This document shows, in pieces, positions 15,962-27,600 of a DNA stretch of 64,000 nt. The DNA is from Thermoanaerobaculum sp. (lineage in GTDB: Bacteria; Acidobacteriota; Thermoanaerobaculia; Multivoradales; UBA5704): positions 1-64,000 of the forward strand of contig JAJKHS010000045.1 of assembly GCA_021154885.1 (NCBI GenBank). The letters run 5' to 3'. Numbering within the stretch: the first letter of the stretch is position 1; the number at the start of each line of letters is the position of its first letter. Both the position numbers and the translations under genes were made by a program. The notes under the pieces were generated by a model. That model was not told the origin of the DNA. It ran no database searches and worked only from the letters and a program-made list of their open reading frames with translations.

Positions 15962-16579
15962 ATGGAGCGAATCAACACCGGCATCCTGATCTTCGACGAC
16001 GTGGAGGTCCTGGACTTCGCCGGGCCTTTCGAGGTCTTCTCGCGCCCCCGCCTGGTGCCGGGGGTCGAGTCCCGCCGGTCCGACGACAGCGCCCCGTTCA
16101 ACGTCTTCACGGTGGCGAAGACCCGCGATCCCATCACCGCCACCGGCGCCCTCACGGTCGTCCCCCGCTATGGCTTCGCGGACGCGCCGGCGATCGACCT
16201 GCTGCTGGTCCCGGGCGGCTTCGGCTCCCGCCGTCTCCTCCACGACGAGGAGACCCTGGACTGGATCCGCCGCACGGCCGCCGCGGCGAGGCACGTCACC
16301 TCGGTCTGCACCGGTGCCCTCCTCCTCGGCCAGGCCGGTCTCCTCCAGGGCCGCCGGGCCACCACCCACTGGGCCTCTCTCGACCTGCTGGAATCCCTGA
16401 ACGTGGGCGTCACCGTCGAGCGCGACCTGCGGATGGTGGACGACGACGTCATCACCTCCGCCGGCGTCGCCTCCGGGATCGACATGGCCTTCTACCTCGT
16501 GGAGAGCCTCTTCGGCCGCGAGGTGGCGGACGAGACGGCGAAGTACATCGAGTACCGGCGGGTCGAGCCGGCGGGGTGA
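15962..16579 (+). CDS. DJ-1/PfpI family protein, isonitrile-hydratase-like
   Basis: This 205-aa protein has the DJ-1/PfpI fold: GILIFDDVEVLDFAGPFEVFS at the N-terminus with the conserved acidic residues, and the nucleophile elbow SVCTGALLLGQAGLL with Cys at about residue 118, followed by ATTHW. This pattern is closest to isonitrile hydratase and to the amidase-like domain of AraC-type regulators; no DNA-binding domain is present here. The start is ATG 15962 behind AGAGGAG. It is divergent from the SirB1 gene with an 81-bp spacer. The exact substrate cannot be told from sequence. Confidence 0.85.
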   Translation: MERINTGILIFDDVEVLDFAGPFEVFSRPRLVPGVESRRSDDSAPFNVFTVAKTRDPITATGALTVVPRYGFADAPAIDLLLVPGGFGSRRLLHDEETLDWIRRTAAAARHVTSVCTGALLLGQAGLLQGRRATTHWASLDLLESLNVGVTVERDLRMVDDDVITSAGVASGIDMAFYLVESLFGREVADETAKYIEYRRVEPAG

Positions 16580-16835
16580 GGCCCTGGCACGATCTTCGAA
16601 TCCCCCGCGGATCGGGTGTTTGACCCCGGCCGGGCCTGAGCCCCTGCCGCCTTGAGTGGAACGATGTCAAATATTCCCTGCAGTCCTCTTCCCTTTTCCG
16701 GCCGCCTGGGCTAACATCACGCCAATGCTGAGTGCCTAGCACGCAAGTCTTGGAATGTGGGGTCCCGGGATCTGGTTGTGCTGTGTACGCAGAGACCGCA
16801 AGCCATGAGGCGGTGCGGTCGGCAAGGAGAATCAG

Positions 16836-19352
<2,517 letters not shown>

Positions 19353-19412
19353 TCCGGGCCTGAGCTTCGCGATACCCGGCCGTCGCCTCCCCGGAGGCGG
19401 CGGCCCGTACCC

Positions 19413-19441
19413 TTGACCTCGACGCGATCTGCCGCTATAGT
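19413..19441 (+). promoter_or_regulatory. Strong sigma-70-type promoter pointing into an antisense gene
   Basis: TTGACC at 19413-19418 and TATAGT at 19436-19441 are separated by exactly 17 bp. Nine bases after the -10 box is an ATG (19451) opening only an 8-codon frame, MATPIEKI, stopped at 19477. Beyond it lies the 3' end of the opposite-strand gene 19455-20840. The promoter may be the remains of a lost gene or may make an antisense RNA. Confidence 0.6.
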
Positions 19442-19454
19442 GAGGACGTCATGG

Positions 19455-20840
19455 CTACCCCGATCGAGAAGATCTGACCGCCTCCTCCTTCCCTGCCGGA
19501 GTCACACGCAGGCTCACGCCTGTGAGCTTTTGCACGTAGCATTCGACTTGCCCTCCGAGCTCCGGAAATCCTGGCTGCAGGATCGTGAACAACTCCCGGC
19601 AGTCCTCGGCAGGGAAGATCGGATCGTCTCCGTACCAGAACTTGTAGATTCGATTCAACTCGAAGTCGAGTACGGCATAGAGCAGCTTGAGCGCCTCCAA
19701 CCCCAACGCTCTCGGGGTTCCTCCAGCCCAATTCTGGAACCGCTTTTCAATGGCCTCTACCAGTTCCTTTCGTTTCGTGCTTTTCGCGAGTTTCCTCTGA
19801 TAGCCGGCAAACGTCTCTGCGGGCCCCATCAGGTCTAAAAGCTCTCGCACCGAATCCATCGGCAGCTCTGAGCGCGCCTGCACCAGAAAAGTGGACCAGC
19901 ACTGGACCAGCAGCGACTCTCCCATGCGGTCCATGAGATAGAAGCCGCCGCTGCTGTCAATCTCCCGCATCCTCCGCATTGAGAACAAGAGATAGAAGCA
20001 TACCTCCCGACAGCTCTCCTGAGTCCTCATCCCGCGAAATTCCGCAAGGCGTGACTTCAGGGTCAGAAGCCCACTGAGGAGCGGGACATAGAGATCTATA
20101 TTGTTCTTATGGCTTATCGGCAGCATGGTATTCCATGCCTGCCGCTCCTGGGCCAACCACTGCTGACGCTGCTGGAAATACCAGCCCAGAAGAGCCAGGG
20201 CGAGCGGCAGCGCCAGGGTCCCGACCAGGGAGAACAGCGAATCCGCGACCTGCGCCGCCACCTGCAGCCCTGGCGAGGCCAGCCGGATGGGCCCCAGCTC
20301 AACGGTCTCTTGAAATGGCTTCTGGCCGACCTTCCCGGCGAAGCTCCCCGTGACAAAAACCAAACCTTGCCGTTCCGCAGGTGTCATTTCCACCCATAGA
20401 GTGAGCCGTCTACCGGCAGGCACCCGGACCCTTGCCGCGGACAAGGGGAGGAACCCCGGCCCGATTCCCCCGACCCTGAGCTCCCCCTGTTTTCCCGCCG
20501 GGGCCGGCAGAGGCCTGAAGCCTGGAGAATAGAGCCTCAGATTTTCCACCTCCGCATCCTGCGCCGCGGAATTGACGAAGGTGAACCAGACTTTGAAGGG
20601 CTCACCGACGAGAGCCCGGTTCCGATCCACCCAGCCTCGGATCCATAGTCCCGTCTCCTTCGAGCCAGCCTCCACGCTCTGCTTGGCAGCCACTCCCTCC
20701 GCCAGGTCGCGGAAGGGCATGAGCAGGCCGCGAGCCACGGTGAGAGCCGCCACGACGACAAGGACGACCATCGCGACCCACCACCATGAAGGGAGCCTTG
20801 AAGGCACCTGCGGCACCTTGGATGTCGGCAAGAGAGGCAT
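19455..20840 (-). CDS. Two-TM hypothetical protein with extracytoplasmic domain
   Basis: This 461-aa protein starts at ATG 20838-20840, 6 nt after GGAG. A first TM helix (about 18-42: WWWVAMVVLVVVAALTVA) is followed by an Ig-like beta-rich domain (about 60-195, with WIRGWVDRNRALVGEPFKVW and phrases such as PAGRRLTLWVEMTP) and a second TM helix (about 204-225). The remaining 230 residues are helical and cytoplasmic by topology, without a motif I recognise. I do not know the family. The gene has somewhat lower GC than its neighbours. A strong plus-strand promoter at 19413-19441 fires against its 3' end. Confidence 0.65.
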   Translation of the reverse strand: MPLLPTSKVPQVPSRLPSWWWVAMVVLVVVAALTVARGLLMPFRDLAEGVAAKQSVEAGSKETGLWIRGWVDRNRALVGEPFKVWFTFVNSAAQDAEVENLRLYSPGFRPLPAPAGKQGELRVGGIGPGFLPLSAARVRVPAGRRLTLWVEMTPAERQGLVFVTGSFAGKVGQKPFQETVELGPIRLASPGLQVAAQVADSLFSLVGTLALPLALALLGWYFQQRQQWLAQERQAWNTMLPISHKNNIDLYVPLLSGLLTLKSRLAEFRGMRTQESCREVCFYLLFSMRRMREIDSSGGFYLMDRMGESLLVQCWSTFLVQARSELPMDSVRELLDLMGPAETFAGYQRKLAKSTKRKELVEAIEKRFQNWAGGTPRALGLEALKLLYAVLDFELNRIYKFWYGDDPIFPAEDCRELFTILQPGFPELGGQVECYVQKLTGVSLRVTPAGKEEAVRSSRSG

Positions 20841-20901
20841 ATTTGCTCCATCAGATACCTTAGCACCTCGATGGCCCCTTGCGGGGATATGCCGATTTTT
20901 C

Positions 20902-22044
20902 TCAGGGCTCGATCTCGACCCGGTGCGTCTTCGCCCCCGGCTGGCTGAAGCGGACGAGCCGCTCAGCTTCTTCCACCACCGCCGAGCGGACCGGGCGGGC
21001 GAGCCGGTCGAACGGCCGCAGCGTCAGCGTCGCCTCGCGCCGCTTCTCCGCGACCGACCAGGTGCCGGCGATCATGCCGTCGACCAGGAACGTCGGCAGC
21101 ACCTGGAGATTGGCGCGCACGTAGACCTTCTCCCGGTGCTCGTCCGGCAGGATGCGCTGCCGACGCCGCGAGGAGTAGGCGAGCATCACGTTGTCGAACC
21201 CGGGCAGCAGGCGCACCGGCGCCGGGACCTCGGGATCCGGCCGCGGCGCCTCGGGCAGGTCGTAGAGCAAGCGTCCCGCATCGACCTCGAAGCGCACCAG
21301 CTCGGGCGCGAGACGATCGAGGACCGCCCGCACCGGCGGCGTCTTCCACCCGATCCAGTCCGCCACGTCGTCGGCCGCGGCAGGCCCGAAAGCCCGCAGG
21401 TGGCGGCGGACGACGGTGGTCAGCACCTCCTCGGGAGACGAAGCCGCGGTCTCTGAGGACATGGGCGCGGCTGCCAGGGAGGCGGGCGCACGCTCCCAGC
21501 GGCCGTCGGCGGCGACCCGGACGAAGGCGCTCGTCCCGCGGAAGGGGCGCCACTTGTACTGCCGCTGCAAGGCGAGCTCCTTCTCGTCGAGAGCGCCGGG
21601 ATGCCGGGCGAGCCAGTCCTCGATGAAATCGGAGATCTCGTCGCCGCCGCGGGGAACGGCCGCCGTCCAGGCCAGGAGCTCCGAGCGCAGCGTCTCCATC
21701 TGCGGGAACGGCTCCTTGGAGACCCGACGCCAGTCCGTGGCCCCGGAGGCCTCCACGGCCGCCGCGTAGCCCGGGTGCTCGCGCGCGCTGACCAGATGGA
21801 GCGTGCCGCGCAGCAGGGTGCCCACGACGAGCTGGTGCCCCTCCAGCGCGCGGTAGAGATCCTCCACCGCGAAGTCGCGCACCCGCGACCAGAGCGCGAC
21901 GGCGACGCCCGGCCAGTACTGCGCCTGTAACGCGCCGATCGACTCGACCGCCTCGACGAGCGGGCTCTCCGCTGGCGCGAGCAGACCCTGCCGCGCCAGC
22001 AGGGCGCGGTTGAGGGCGCGAGGTGTCAACGGTTCGCCGGTCAT
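20902..22044 (-). CDS. Winged-helix protein of the AlkZ/YcaQ-like family
   Basis: This 380-aa protein carries the hallmarks of the winged-helix DNA-binding family that includes the DNA glycosylase AlkZ: LNRALLARQGLL near the N-terminus, IGALQAQYWPGVAVALWSRV with the Q-x-Q motif that in AlkZ holds the catalytic glutamines, GTLLRGTLHLV, and a C-terminal domain with PGFDNVMLAYSSRRRQRILPDEH and VDGMIAGTW. AlkZ-type enzymes unhook or excise bulky and crosslinked bases. Many members are of unknown substrate, so the call stops at the family. Start ATG 22042-22044 follows GGAGGA closely. It is divergent from the Phd antitoxin gene. Confidence 0.8.
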   Translation of the reverse strand: MTGEPLTPRALNRALLARQGLLAPAESPLVEAVESIGALQAQYWPGVAVALWSRVRDFAVEDLYRALEGHQLVVGTLLRGTLHLVSAREHPGYAAAVEASGATDWRRVSKEPFPQMETLRSELLAWTAAVPRGGDEISDFIEDWLARHPGALDEKELALQRQYKWRPFRGTSAFVRVAADGRWERAPASLAAAPMSSETAASSPEEVLTTVVRRHLRAFGPAAADDVADWIGWKTPPVRAVLDRLAPELVRFEVDAGRLLYDLPEAPRPDPEVPAPVRLLPGFDNVMLAYSSRRRQRILPDEHREKVYVRANLQVLPTFLVDGMIAGTWSVAEKRREATLTLRPFDRLARPVRSAVVEEAERLVRFSQPGAKTHRVEIEP

Positions 22045-22094
22045 TCCTCCAGAAGTTACCACGTCTGGTTTCGGGGTGGCGTGACACGCTCTGG

Positions 22095-22127
22095 TTGACC
22101 CGCTGGGCATGGGTCACTTAAAAGTGA
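22095..22127 (+). promoter_or_regulatory. Promoter with overlapping palindromic operator for the Phd gene
   Basis: TTGACC (22095-22100), a 17-bp spacer and TTAAAA (22118-22123) make a promoter whose start would fall 1-2 nt before the ATG at 22132, so the message may be leaderless. The inverted repeat TCACTT-AA-AAGTGA (22114-22127) covers the -10 box, the expected place for antitoxin autorepression. Confidence 0.55.
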
Positions 22128-22131
22128 TCAC

Positions 22132-22395
22132 ATGCGCGAGATCCGGGCTTCCGAGTTCAAGGCGAAGTGTCTGGCGATCCTGGACGAGGTCGAGAGGACG
22201 GGGGAAACTGTGGTCATTCTCAAACGAGGGCGCCCCGTGGCTCGTCTGGTCCCTCCAATCCTGGGGCAGGAGAAATATCCACAGCGGTCCCTGGGGGGAA
22301 CCGTTGAAATTCTGGGAGACATCCTCGAGCCTGTACTTCCAGCGAAGCCTGCAGATCTCGAGCACTGCGCTCGTACTCCTCGCGCGAGTAGGTAG
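22132..22395 (+). CDS. Phd/YefM-type antitoxin without adjacent toxin
   Basis: This is an 87-aa protein. Residues 1-41 are the Phd/YefM DNA-binding fold (MREIRASEFKAKCLAILDEV, ERTGETVVILKRGRPVARLV). It continues with the usual linker to the toxin-binding segment (GGTVEILGDILEPVL), after which the sequence departs into a short basic tail (HCARTPRASR). A VapC/PIN or Doc toxin gene would normally follow or overlap, but here the next bases are the end of an opposite-strand ParE/RelE gene. The toxin has probably been deleted, with the antitoxin C-terminus altered at the junction. The promoter and operator immediately upstream look intact, so it may still be expressed. Confidence 0.8.
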   Translation: MREIRASEFKAKCLAILDEVERTGETVVILKRGRPVARLVPPILGQEKYPQRSLGGTVEILGDILEPVLPAKPADLEHCARTPRASR

Positions 22396-22396
22396 G

Positions 22397-22693
22397 CTAC
22401 GGCCGGCGCGGCCAACGGCGCGGATTGCGTGAGGTGTGCACCACGCCCAGGATTGACACAATATCGCCCTTCGATGCGTAGAACACGCCGTACGGGAAAC
22501 GCGAAAGGAGAGCGCGACGAACGCCGCGTTGGGTCTCGGCATAAAGCCAGGGCGACTGAGCGATGATTTCGAACTGGGCCTCCAGCGCCTCGACGAGCTC
22601 GTTGCCGAGACCTGGAACCTGTTCTTCGTACCACTCGTAAGCCTCGCCGATCTCGCGAACCGCCCGGTCCGAGACCGCTAACCGGTACGCCAT
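22397..22693 (-). CDS. ParE/RelE-superfamily toxin
   Basis: This 98-aa protein has the ParE/RelE fold signature: RLAVSDRAVREIGEAYEWYEEQVPGLGNELVEALE at the N-terminus, SPWLYAETQRGVRRALLSRFPYGVFY in the centre and VVHTSRNPRRW at the C-terminus, the place of catalytic or gyrase-contacting residues. Start ATG 22691-22693 lies inside the end of the antitoxin gene (16-nt overlap), the standard order antitoxin-then-toxin. Whether it cleaves mRNA on the ribosome or poisons gyrase cannot be decided here. It converges on the orphan Phd gene with a 1-bp gap. Confidence 0.85.
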   Translation of the reverse strand: MAYRLAVSDRAVREIGEAYEWYEEQVPGLGNELVEALEAQFEIIAQSPWLYAETQRGVRRALLSRFPYGVFYASKGDIVSILGVVHTSRNPRRWPRRP

Positions 22694-22911
22694 CGGCCTT
22701 GAACGATCCGCTCGCGAACTTCTTCCCAAGGAATGCCAGCCTCGGGATTGGCCTCGAACTCGGCGAGTCGTCGATCAAGCTCGGCTTTCAGCTCGTCGGA
22801 CACGGGTACCGCCTCCGGTACAGCGGCAATACTGTCCCAAATGAGCTCAACCAGCCGGATGCGTTCGGTGACAGGCAGTTCAAGAATTTCGTCCACAGGA
22901 AGGGGCCTCAT
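22678..22911 (-). CDS. Addiction-module antitoxin (RelB/ParD-like, PF09720 type)
   Basis: This 77-aa protein starts at ATG 22909-22911. It follows the pattern of the short 'addiction module component' antitoxins: an N-terminal helix LPVDEILELPVTERIRLVELIWDSIAA, then VSDELKAELDRRLAEFEANPEAGIPWEEVRERI. The second part wraps around the ParE/RelE toxin in known structures. It overlaps the toxin gene by 16 nt. Longer open readings upstream lack support. Autoregulation is expected, but I see no clear palindrome in the 73-bp gap to the MFS gene. Confidence 0.85.
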   Translation of the reverse strand: MRPLPVDEILELPVTERIRLVELIWDSIAAVPEAVPVSDELKAELDRRLAEFEANPEAGIPWEEVRERIVQGRWRTG

Positions 22912-22984
22912 AGGACAAGCGTAGCATGAGACTATCTGCCCAGGCGCGCCTGGGAGCGCCGTCATTGCCTCGACGCCATCCATG

Positions 22985-24526
22985 CTACCGCCCCTCCCCC
23001 GCCATCCGCGCCCGCTCCCACCGGCTCTCCTCGTCGCCCGGCAACCGCCGGGCGGCGTAGAGGGCACAGGCGAGGGAGAGGCCGTTCGCGAGCAATGCCC
23101 AGAGGAGCGCCGGGCGCAGGCCGCCGAGAGCGACGCTCAGGCGCCCGACGGTGTAGGGTCCCAAAGCGAGGCCGATGAAGGTGACGACCAGGAGGTAGGC
23201 CGCCGAGGCGACGGCGCGCATGCGCGGCAGGACGAGGTCCTGCACCGTCGAGGCGGCAGGACCGAGCCAGAGCGAGGTGACGACGAATAACGGCACGCAC
23301 AACAGGTAGGCGACCGTGAGGCTGGGCGCCTGCAGCAGCAGGACCGCGAGCGGCACCGGCAGCACCGCCGCGAGCATCACCACCCGCAGGCGTCCGCTGG
23401 GCGAGCGCCGCCGCAGGCGATCGGCGAGAATGCCACCCAGGGTCACCCCCAGCCAACCGCTGCCCGCGGCGATCCCGCCCAGGATGAGCCCCATGCGCGC
23501 GACGTTCTCGCCATGGGTGCGAATCAGGTAGGGCGGTATCCAGAAGCCGTAGCTGTAGCTGGTGAACGCGAGCAGGGCGACCGCCAGGTTGGAGGCCTGG
23601 AGAGACGGTGTCCGCAGCACGAGCGCGAAGCAGGCCGGATCGCGCAGGCGGAGCGATTGCGCCCAGGAGACCGCGGCGTAGAGTCCGACGGCCAGCGAGT
23701 ACCACTGGGCCGGATTGCCGAGCAGGCGGGTCAGTCCGGCGGCGGCCGACACGCAGGCGACCGCCGCCAGGAGGTTCGCCGCCAAAGTCCGCCAGCGGCC
23801 GCCGCGCAGCCACAGGTTCGCCAGCGTGAAGGGCGGCAGCACCGCCAAGAGCTCGCGCCAGAACTCTCGCCACGGACGGTTCTCGGCGATGGCGACGACG
23901 CCGTCGGCCTGGCCGCGCACCGGCTCGCGCAACGAGCGCACCCAGAGGGCGAGCAGCAGGCCGGGGATGCCGACCACCAGGAACGCCACCTGCCAGCCGC
24001 GCAGTCCCAGGGGCGGTGTGGCCCCGGCCCAGGCGACGTCCCAGCGGTCGACGATCAGGCCGCCGATGCCCAGCCCCAGGCCGCTGCCGATGTAGATGCC
24101 GCTCGAATAGACGGCGAGGGCGGTCGCCCGCCGCGCGGCGGGATAGTAATCGGAGAGCAACGAGTAGGCCGCCGGGCTGGCGCTCGCCTCGCCGACGCCG
24201 ACCCCGAAGCGCGCCAGCGCAAGCTGCGGGAAGCTCCGGGCCAGCCCCGAGAGCGCCGTCATGGCGCTCCAGGCGGCGAGACCCCAGGCGATCAGGCGCC
24301 GGCGGTCCCACACGTCGGCCAGCCTTCCGAGCGGGATGCCGAAGATAGCGAAGAAGACGGCGAAGGCGGTGCCGTAGAGGAAGCCCATCTGGGCGTCGGT
24401 GGCGCCCAGGTCGGCCTTGATGCGCTCGGCGAGGATGGCGAGGATCTGGCGGTCGAGGAAGTTCAGGACGTAGACGACCACCAGGACGCCGAGGACGTAG
24501 CGAGGGTAGCGGCGGTCGTCGTTCAT
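22985..24526 (-). CDS. MFS transporter (Spinster-like)
   Basis: This 513-aa integral membrane protein has about 12 TM helices, with a long central loop carrying additional hydrophobic stretches. The N-terminal MFS signature VYVLNFLDRQILAILAERI and the loop-2/3 motif GIPLGRLADVWDRRRLIAWGL (G-x3-D-R-x-x-R type) are clear, as is ARFGVGVGEASASPAAYSLLSDYYPAARRATALAVYSSG, typical of the Spinster-like branch. Substrates of bacterial members are diverse, including sugar-phosphates, lipids and drugs. The middle part (residues about 215-320) is longer than usual. It starts at ATG 24524-24526 and is divergent from the large secreted protein gene. Confidence 0.9.
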   Translation of the reverse strand: MNDDRRYPRYVLGVLVVVYVLNFLDRQILAILAERIKADLGATDAQMGFLYGTAFAVFFAIFGIPLGRLADVWDRRRLIAWGLAAWSAMTALSGLARSFPQLALARFGVGVGEASASPAAYSLLSDYYPAARRATALAVYSSGIYIGSGLGLGIGGLIVDRWDVAWAGATPPLGLRGWQVAFLVVGIPGLLLALWVRSLREPVRGQADGVVAIAENRPWREFWRELLAVLPPFTLANLWLRGGRWRTLAANLLAAVACVSAAAGLTRLLGNPAQWYSLAVGLYAAVSWAQSLRLRDPACFALVLRTPSLQASNLAVALLAFTSYSYGFWIPPYLIRTHGENVARMGLILGGIAAGSGWLGVTLGGILADRLRRRSPSGRLRVVMLAAVLPVPLAVLLLQAPSLTVAYLLCVPLFVVTSLWLGPAASTVQDLVLPRMRAVASAAYLLVVTFIGLALGPYTVGRLSVALGGLRPALLWALLANGLSLACALYAARRLPGDEESRWERARMAGEGR

Positions 24527-24651
24527 GTCGGAGCGGCCCGGGGCATCGTATCATCGGCAGCCCGCTGAAAACGCGAGTCCACGTCCGTCTACCCGGGAGA
24601 GACGCCTGTGCCGAAGAACCGGTCTCGGTGATCTTTGCCCAGGAGGGAATT

Positions 24652-27600
24652 ATGCCTCGCGAAACCCGCATCGCAATGTCAATCCTGCTCTGCGTTCAAC
24701 TGCTCGCCCCGGTGGGCCCCGCCGCTGCCTCCGACGGCGCTCGCCACTGCAAGAAGGACTGCGCGGAGGCCGATTACAAAAAGACGACAGGGCCCGTGAC
24801 CCTGGAAATCGGCCAGCCCTCGGTGTGGTCCCTGGCCCAGGCGCATTACCTTCTCACCAAGATGCACCGGACCAACCGCTCCTTGGACACCAGGATGCCC
24901 ACCATCGATCAGCTCGACGCCAGCCGGGCGAACGCGAGCAAGCTTGAGATCCTGCGGACCCTGCTGCAGGTGGACGCCGGTTTCGACCAGTCGGTGGGCC
25001 TCAAGAACCAGGTCGAGCTCCAACATTTCCGGGAGAAGGAGGAGCGCAAGGTCCAGGCGCAGATCCAGCTTCAGCAACGGCAGGCCGCTCTGCAACAGCT
25101 CGATCAGGAGCTCCTGGACCTCAACCAGCAGAGCGCGGTGCTGACGGTACAGGACGGCCTGGCCGACAAGGCGCGCGGCAGCGCTCCGCCGTCCGATGCG
25201 GACCGCCAGCGCAAGGAGCAGATCGCGAGCCTGGCAGTCCAGATCAACGCCAAGCAGGCGCAACGCACCGCTCTCCAGACGGAGATCACGAGCCTGACCA
25301 CCACGGCCACTGGGGATGTTGCAACCCCCAACGTCTCAGTCGGATCACCCCCAACCTCCACTCCCGCTCTGGGCTCCAGCTTCACGAGCCCCGCCACGGC
25401 CGGGGGCGCCGACTCCACAGCTCTCAAGGATTTCGCGTCGCAGGCCGTAAAGTCCTTCGCGAGCTCGCCCAGCCTCGCCGCCTCTGCCGCTCTGGACAAC
25501 TTCGTGGGCATGCAGTACGAGATCATCGCCAAGCAGCTCACCCTGCTGCGGGACGAGGCCGGGCCGGACGAGCGGGTCGTGTTCTTCGAGCTCCCCACCT
25601 CCATCTACACGGTCGACCGGTGGGCGAACGATCTGATTGCACAGGTGGAATGGAAGGTCACGAAGATCTACGACCAGAAGCCCAAGGCTGATATCGTCTG
25701 CCGTTCCCTCGAAGGCCAGGATTCTCCGATCGCTCTGTTCAAGCAGTTGAGATTTCTGCCCGGCGCCAAGAGCTCGTCCTGTCTCGGGGAGCTGAAACAA
25801 AAGGCCATCAAGGCCGCACTGCAGGAGGAAGGGTGGTCAGCAAGCGAGATCGAGGCACGGGCGCGCAACGTCACCGACGATGACCTTGACAGCGGTATCT
25901 TCAAGACCCTGGGCTTCGATAAAAGCGGATCCGGTTCCACGTACTCGATCACCCTGGACATGATTCGGAAGGCGTACGATACCGAGCATGAAGATCAATC
26001 GACAGAGCTCGATCCCTCCCAGGCCCGCGCCTTGGAGATCATCCCGCGACAGAGCGCATTGAACGTCAATGAATATCAGGCCACCACCAACAATACCGGT
26101 TTCCTCGGTCTGCTGAAGCTGCTGTCCGGATTCGGGGCACAGATCAACTTCCAGCGACAGAAGGAGCTCTATCAGGACTTCCTGCAGCAGGACGTCTATG
26201 CTTCGGGCTTTGGCAAGGGTACGGCCTCCTTCGGCTGGACTTTCGGACCGCTCCCCGGCAGCCGCCGGCTCGCTCCCGGCCAACGAACGACCTACGCCGT
26301 GCTCACGGTGCCCAGGAAAGCTCTCGCCGTCCGGATCACAGCAGACGCCTGGGCCTTCCCCAACAAGGTCGAGCCGGAGAAGAGAGACCTCGTCCGGCAT
26401 CGCAGTTTCCTGGTCCGGATCCCGAGCGAGGAGACGGAACGGTTCTGGGTCAAGAGCGCGGTCTACGCGCCCGTCCAGAAGGGAAAGGCGACGACGGTCC
26501 TCGTGCAGGGCAACGGTCTCTCGCCCCAACTCGGGGTTCTGGTCAACGGCGTCTCACTCAAGCGGGCCCTGTCGATCTCGCGCGCTGAGAGTGACGAGCC
26601 GGAGATCACATTCCCGGACTCCAGCGTCCAGGGAGAGTTCGAGCTCACCAACTCCAGCAATCTCGTCCTGCGTTTCTCCATGGGCAAGGATTTCGTCGGC
26701 ACGCCTATCATCACGCTGGTGACCCCCGAGAGGACCAGCGCGATCAACTCCTTCCCCATGGAGGTGAATTCCAGCCATCAGTCGCTCGCCGACGCGAGCC
26801 TTCGCGAGCCTATGTTCTCGGACGACTTCAAGATCGAAGACAAGCTCGAAAAGGCGTCCGCTCAATCCATCGGCTCGGGGACCACCTACTACGACCAGAT
26901 CCAGGAGGCTCTGGACGACAAAGACTGTCAGGCCGATAAAAAATATGCCTTCTACCGGCTCAACGGTACGGGCCTGCGCCCAGGGGCCGAAATCGCTATC
27001 AACGATACAACCCTGAGGTTCATACCTCTCTCCGAGCTCTCCGGAGAGATTTATAGAAGCCTCTGCGACGGAGAGCCCGTACACCAACCCCTGATGACCC
27101 AGGAGACCACTCACTCCTACCTTCTTTATTTCGAGGTGCCCAAGCTCCTCCGTTGGCCGGTCCGGTATCGGCAACCGACGCGCCAGAGCTTCGACGAGTT
27201 CCGCTTCGAGCACGTCCTCTCTCCAGCAGGCTTCAAATCGGAGCTGCGCAACTATCAGTTTAACCAGTCCGCAGGGGTGAGGGAGGTCGACCTGACCCTC
27301 TCGTTTCCAGAGAACCTCGATGATACGCGGACGCCTCGCGTCTGCGTCAACCTCCCCCGGAAGACTCCGCAACGCTGCCAAGACGTGCGCAAGGACCAGG
27401 ACGGCAAGTTCCGCGTCCACTGTGACGTTTCCGCGGATCAGGATGAACGGGATTTCGTCAGCTTCGAGGTGCAGGCAGAGCTGAAGCCCGAGGAGGAGCC
27501 GGTGAAGCAGGCTCCCAAGGACGGGCAGAAGCCCCAAGCCGTGGCGGCGAAGCAGGCTCCCGACCCACCCGCCAAGAAGGCCGAATCGGAGACGAAAACC

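Noticed and set aside
16727-16743. CIRCE heat-shock operator upstream of lon
   Set aside because: Only part of the sequence resembles GAGTGC...; the second arm and the 9-bp spacing of CIRCE are missing.
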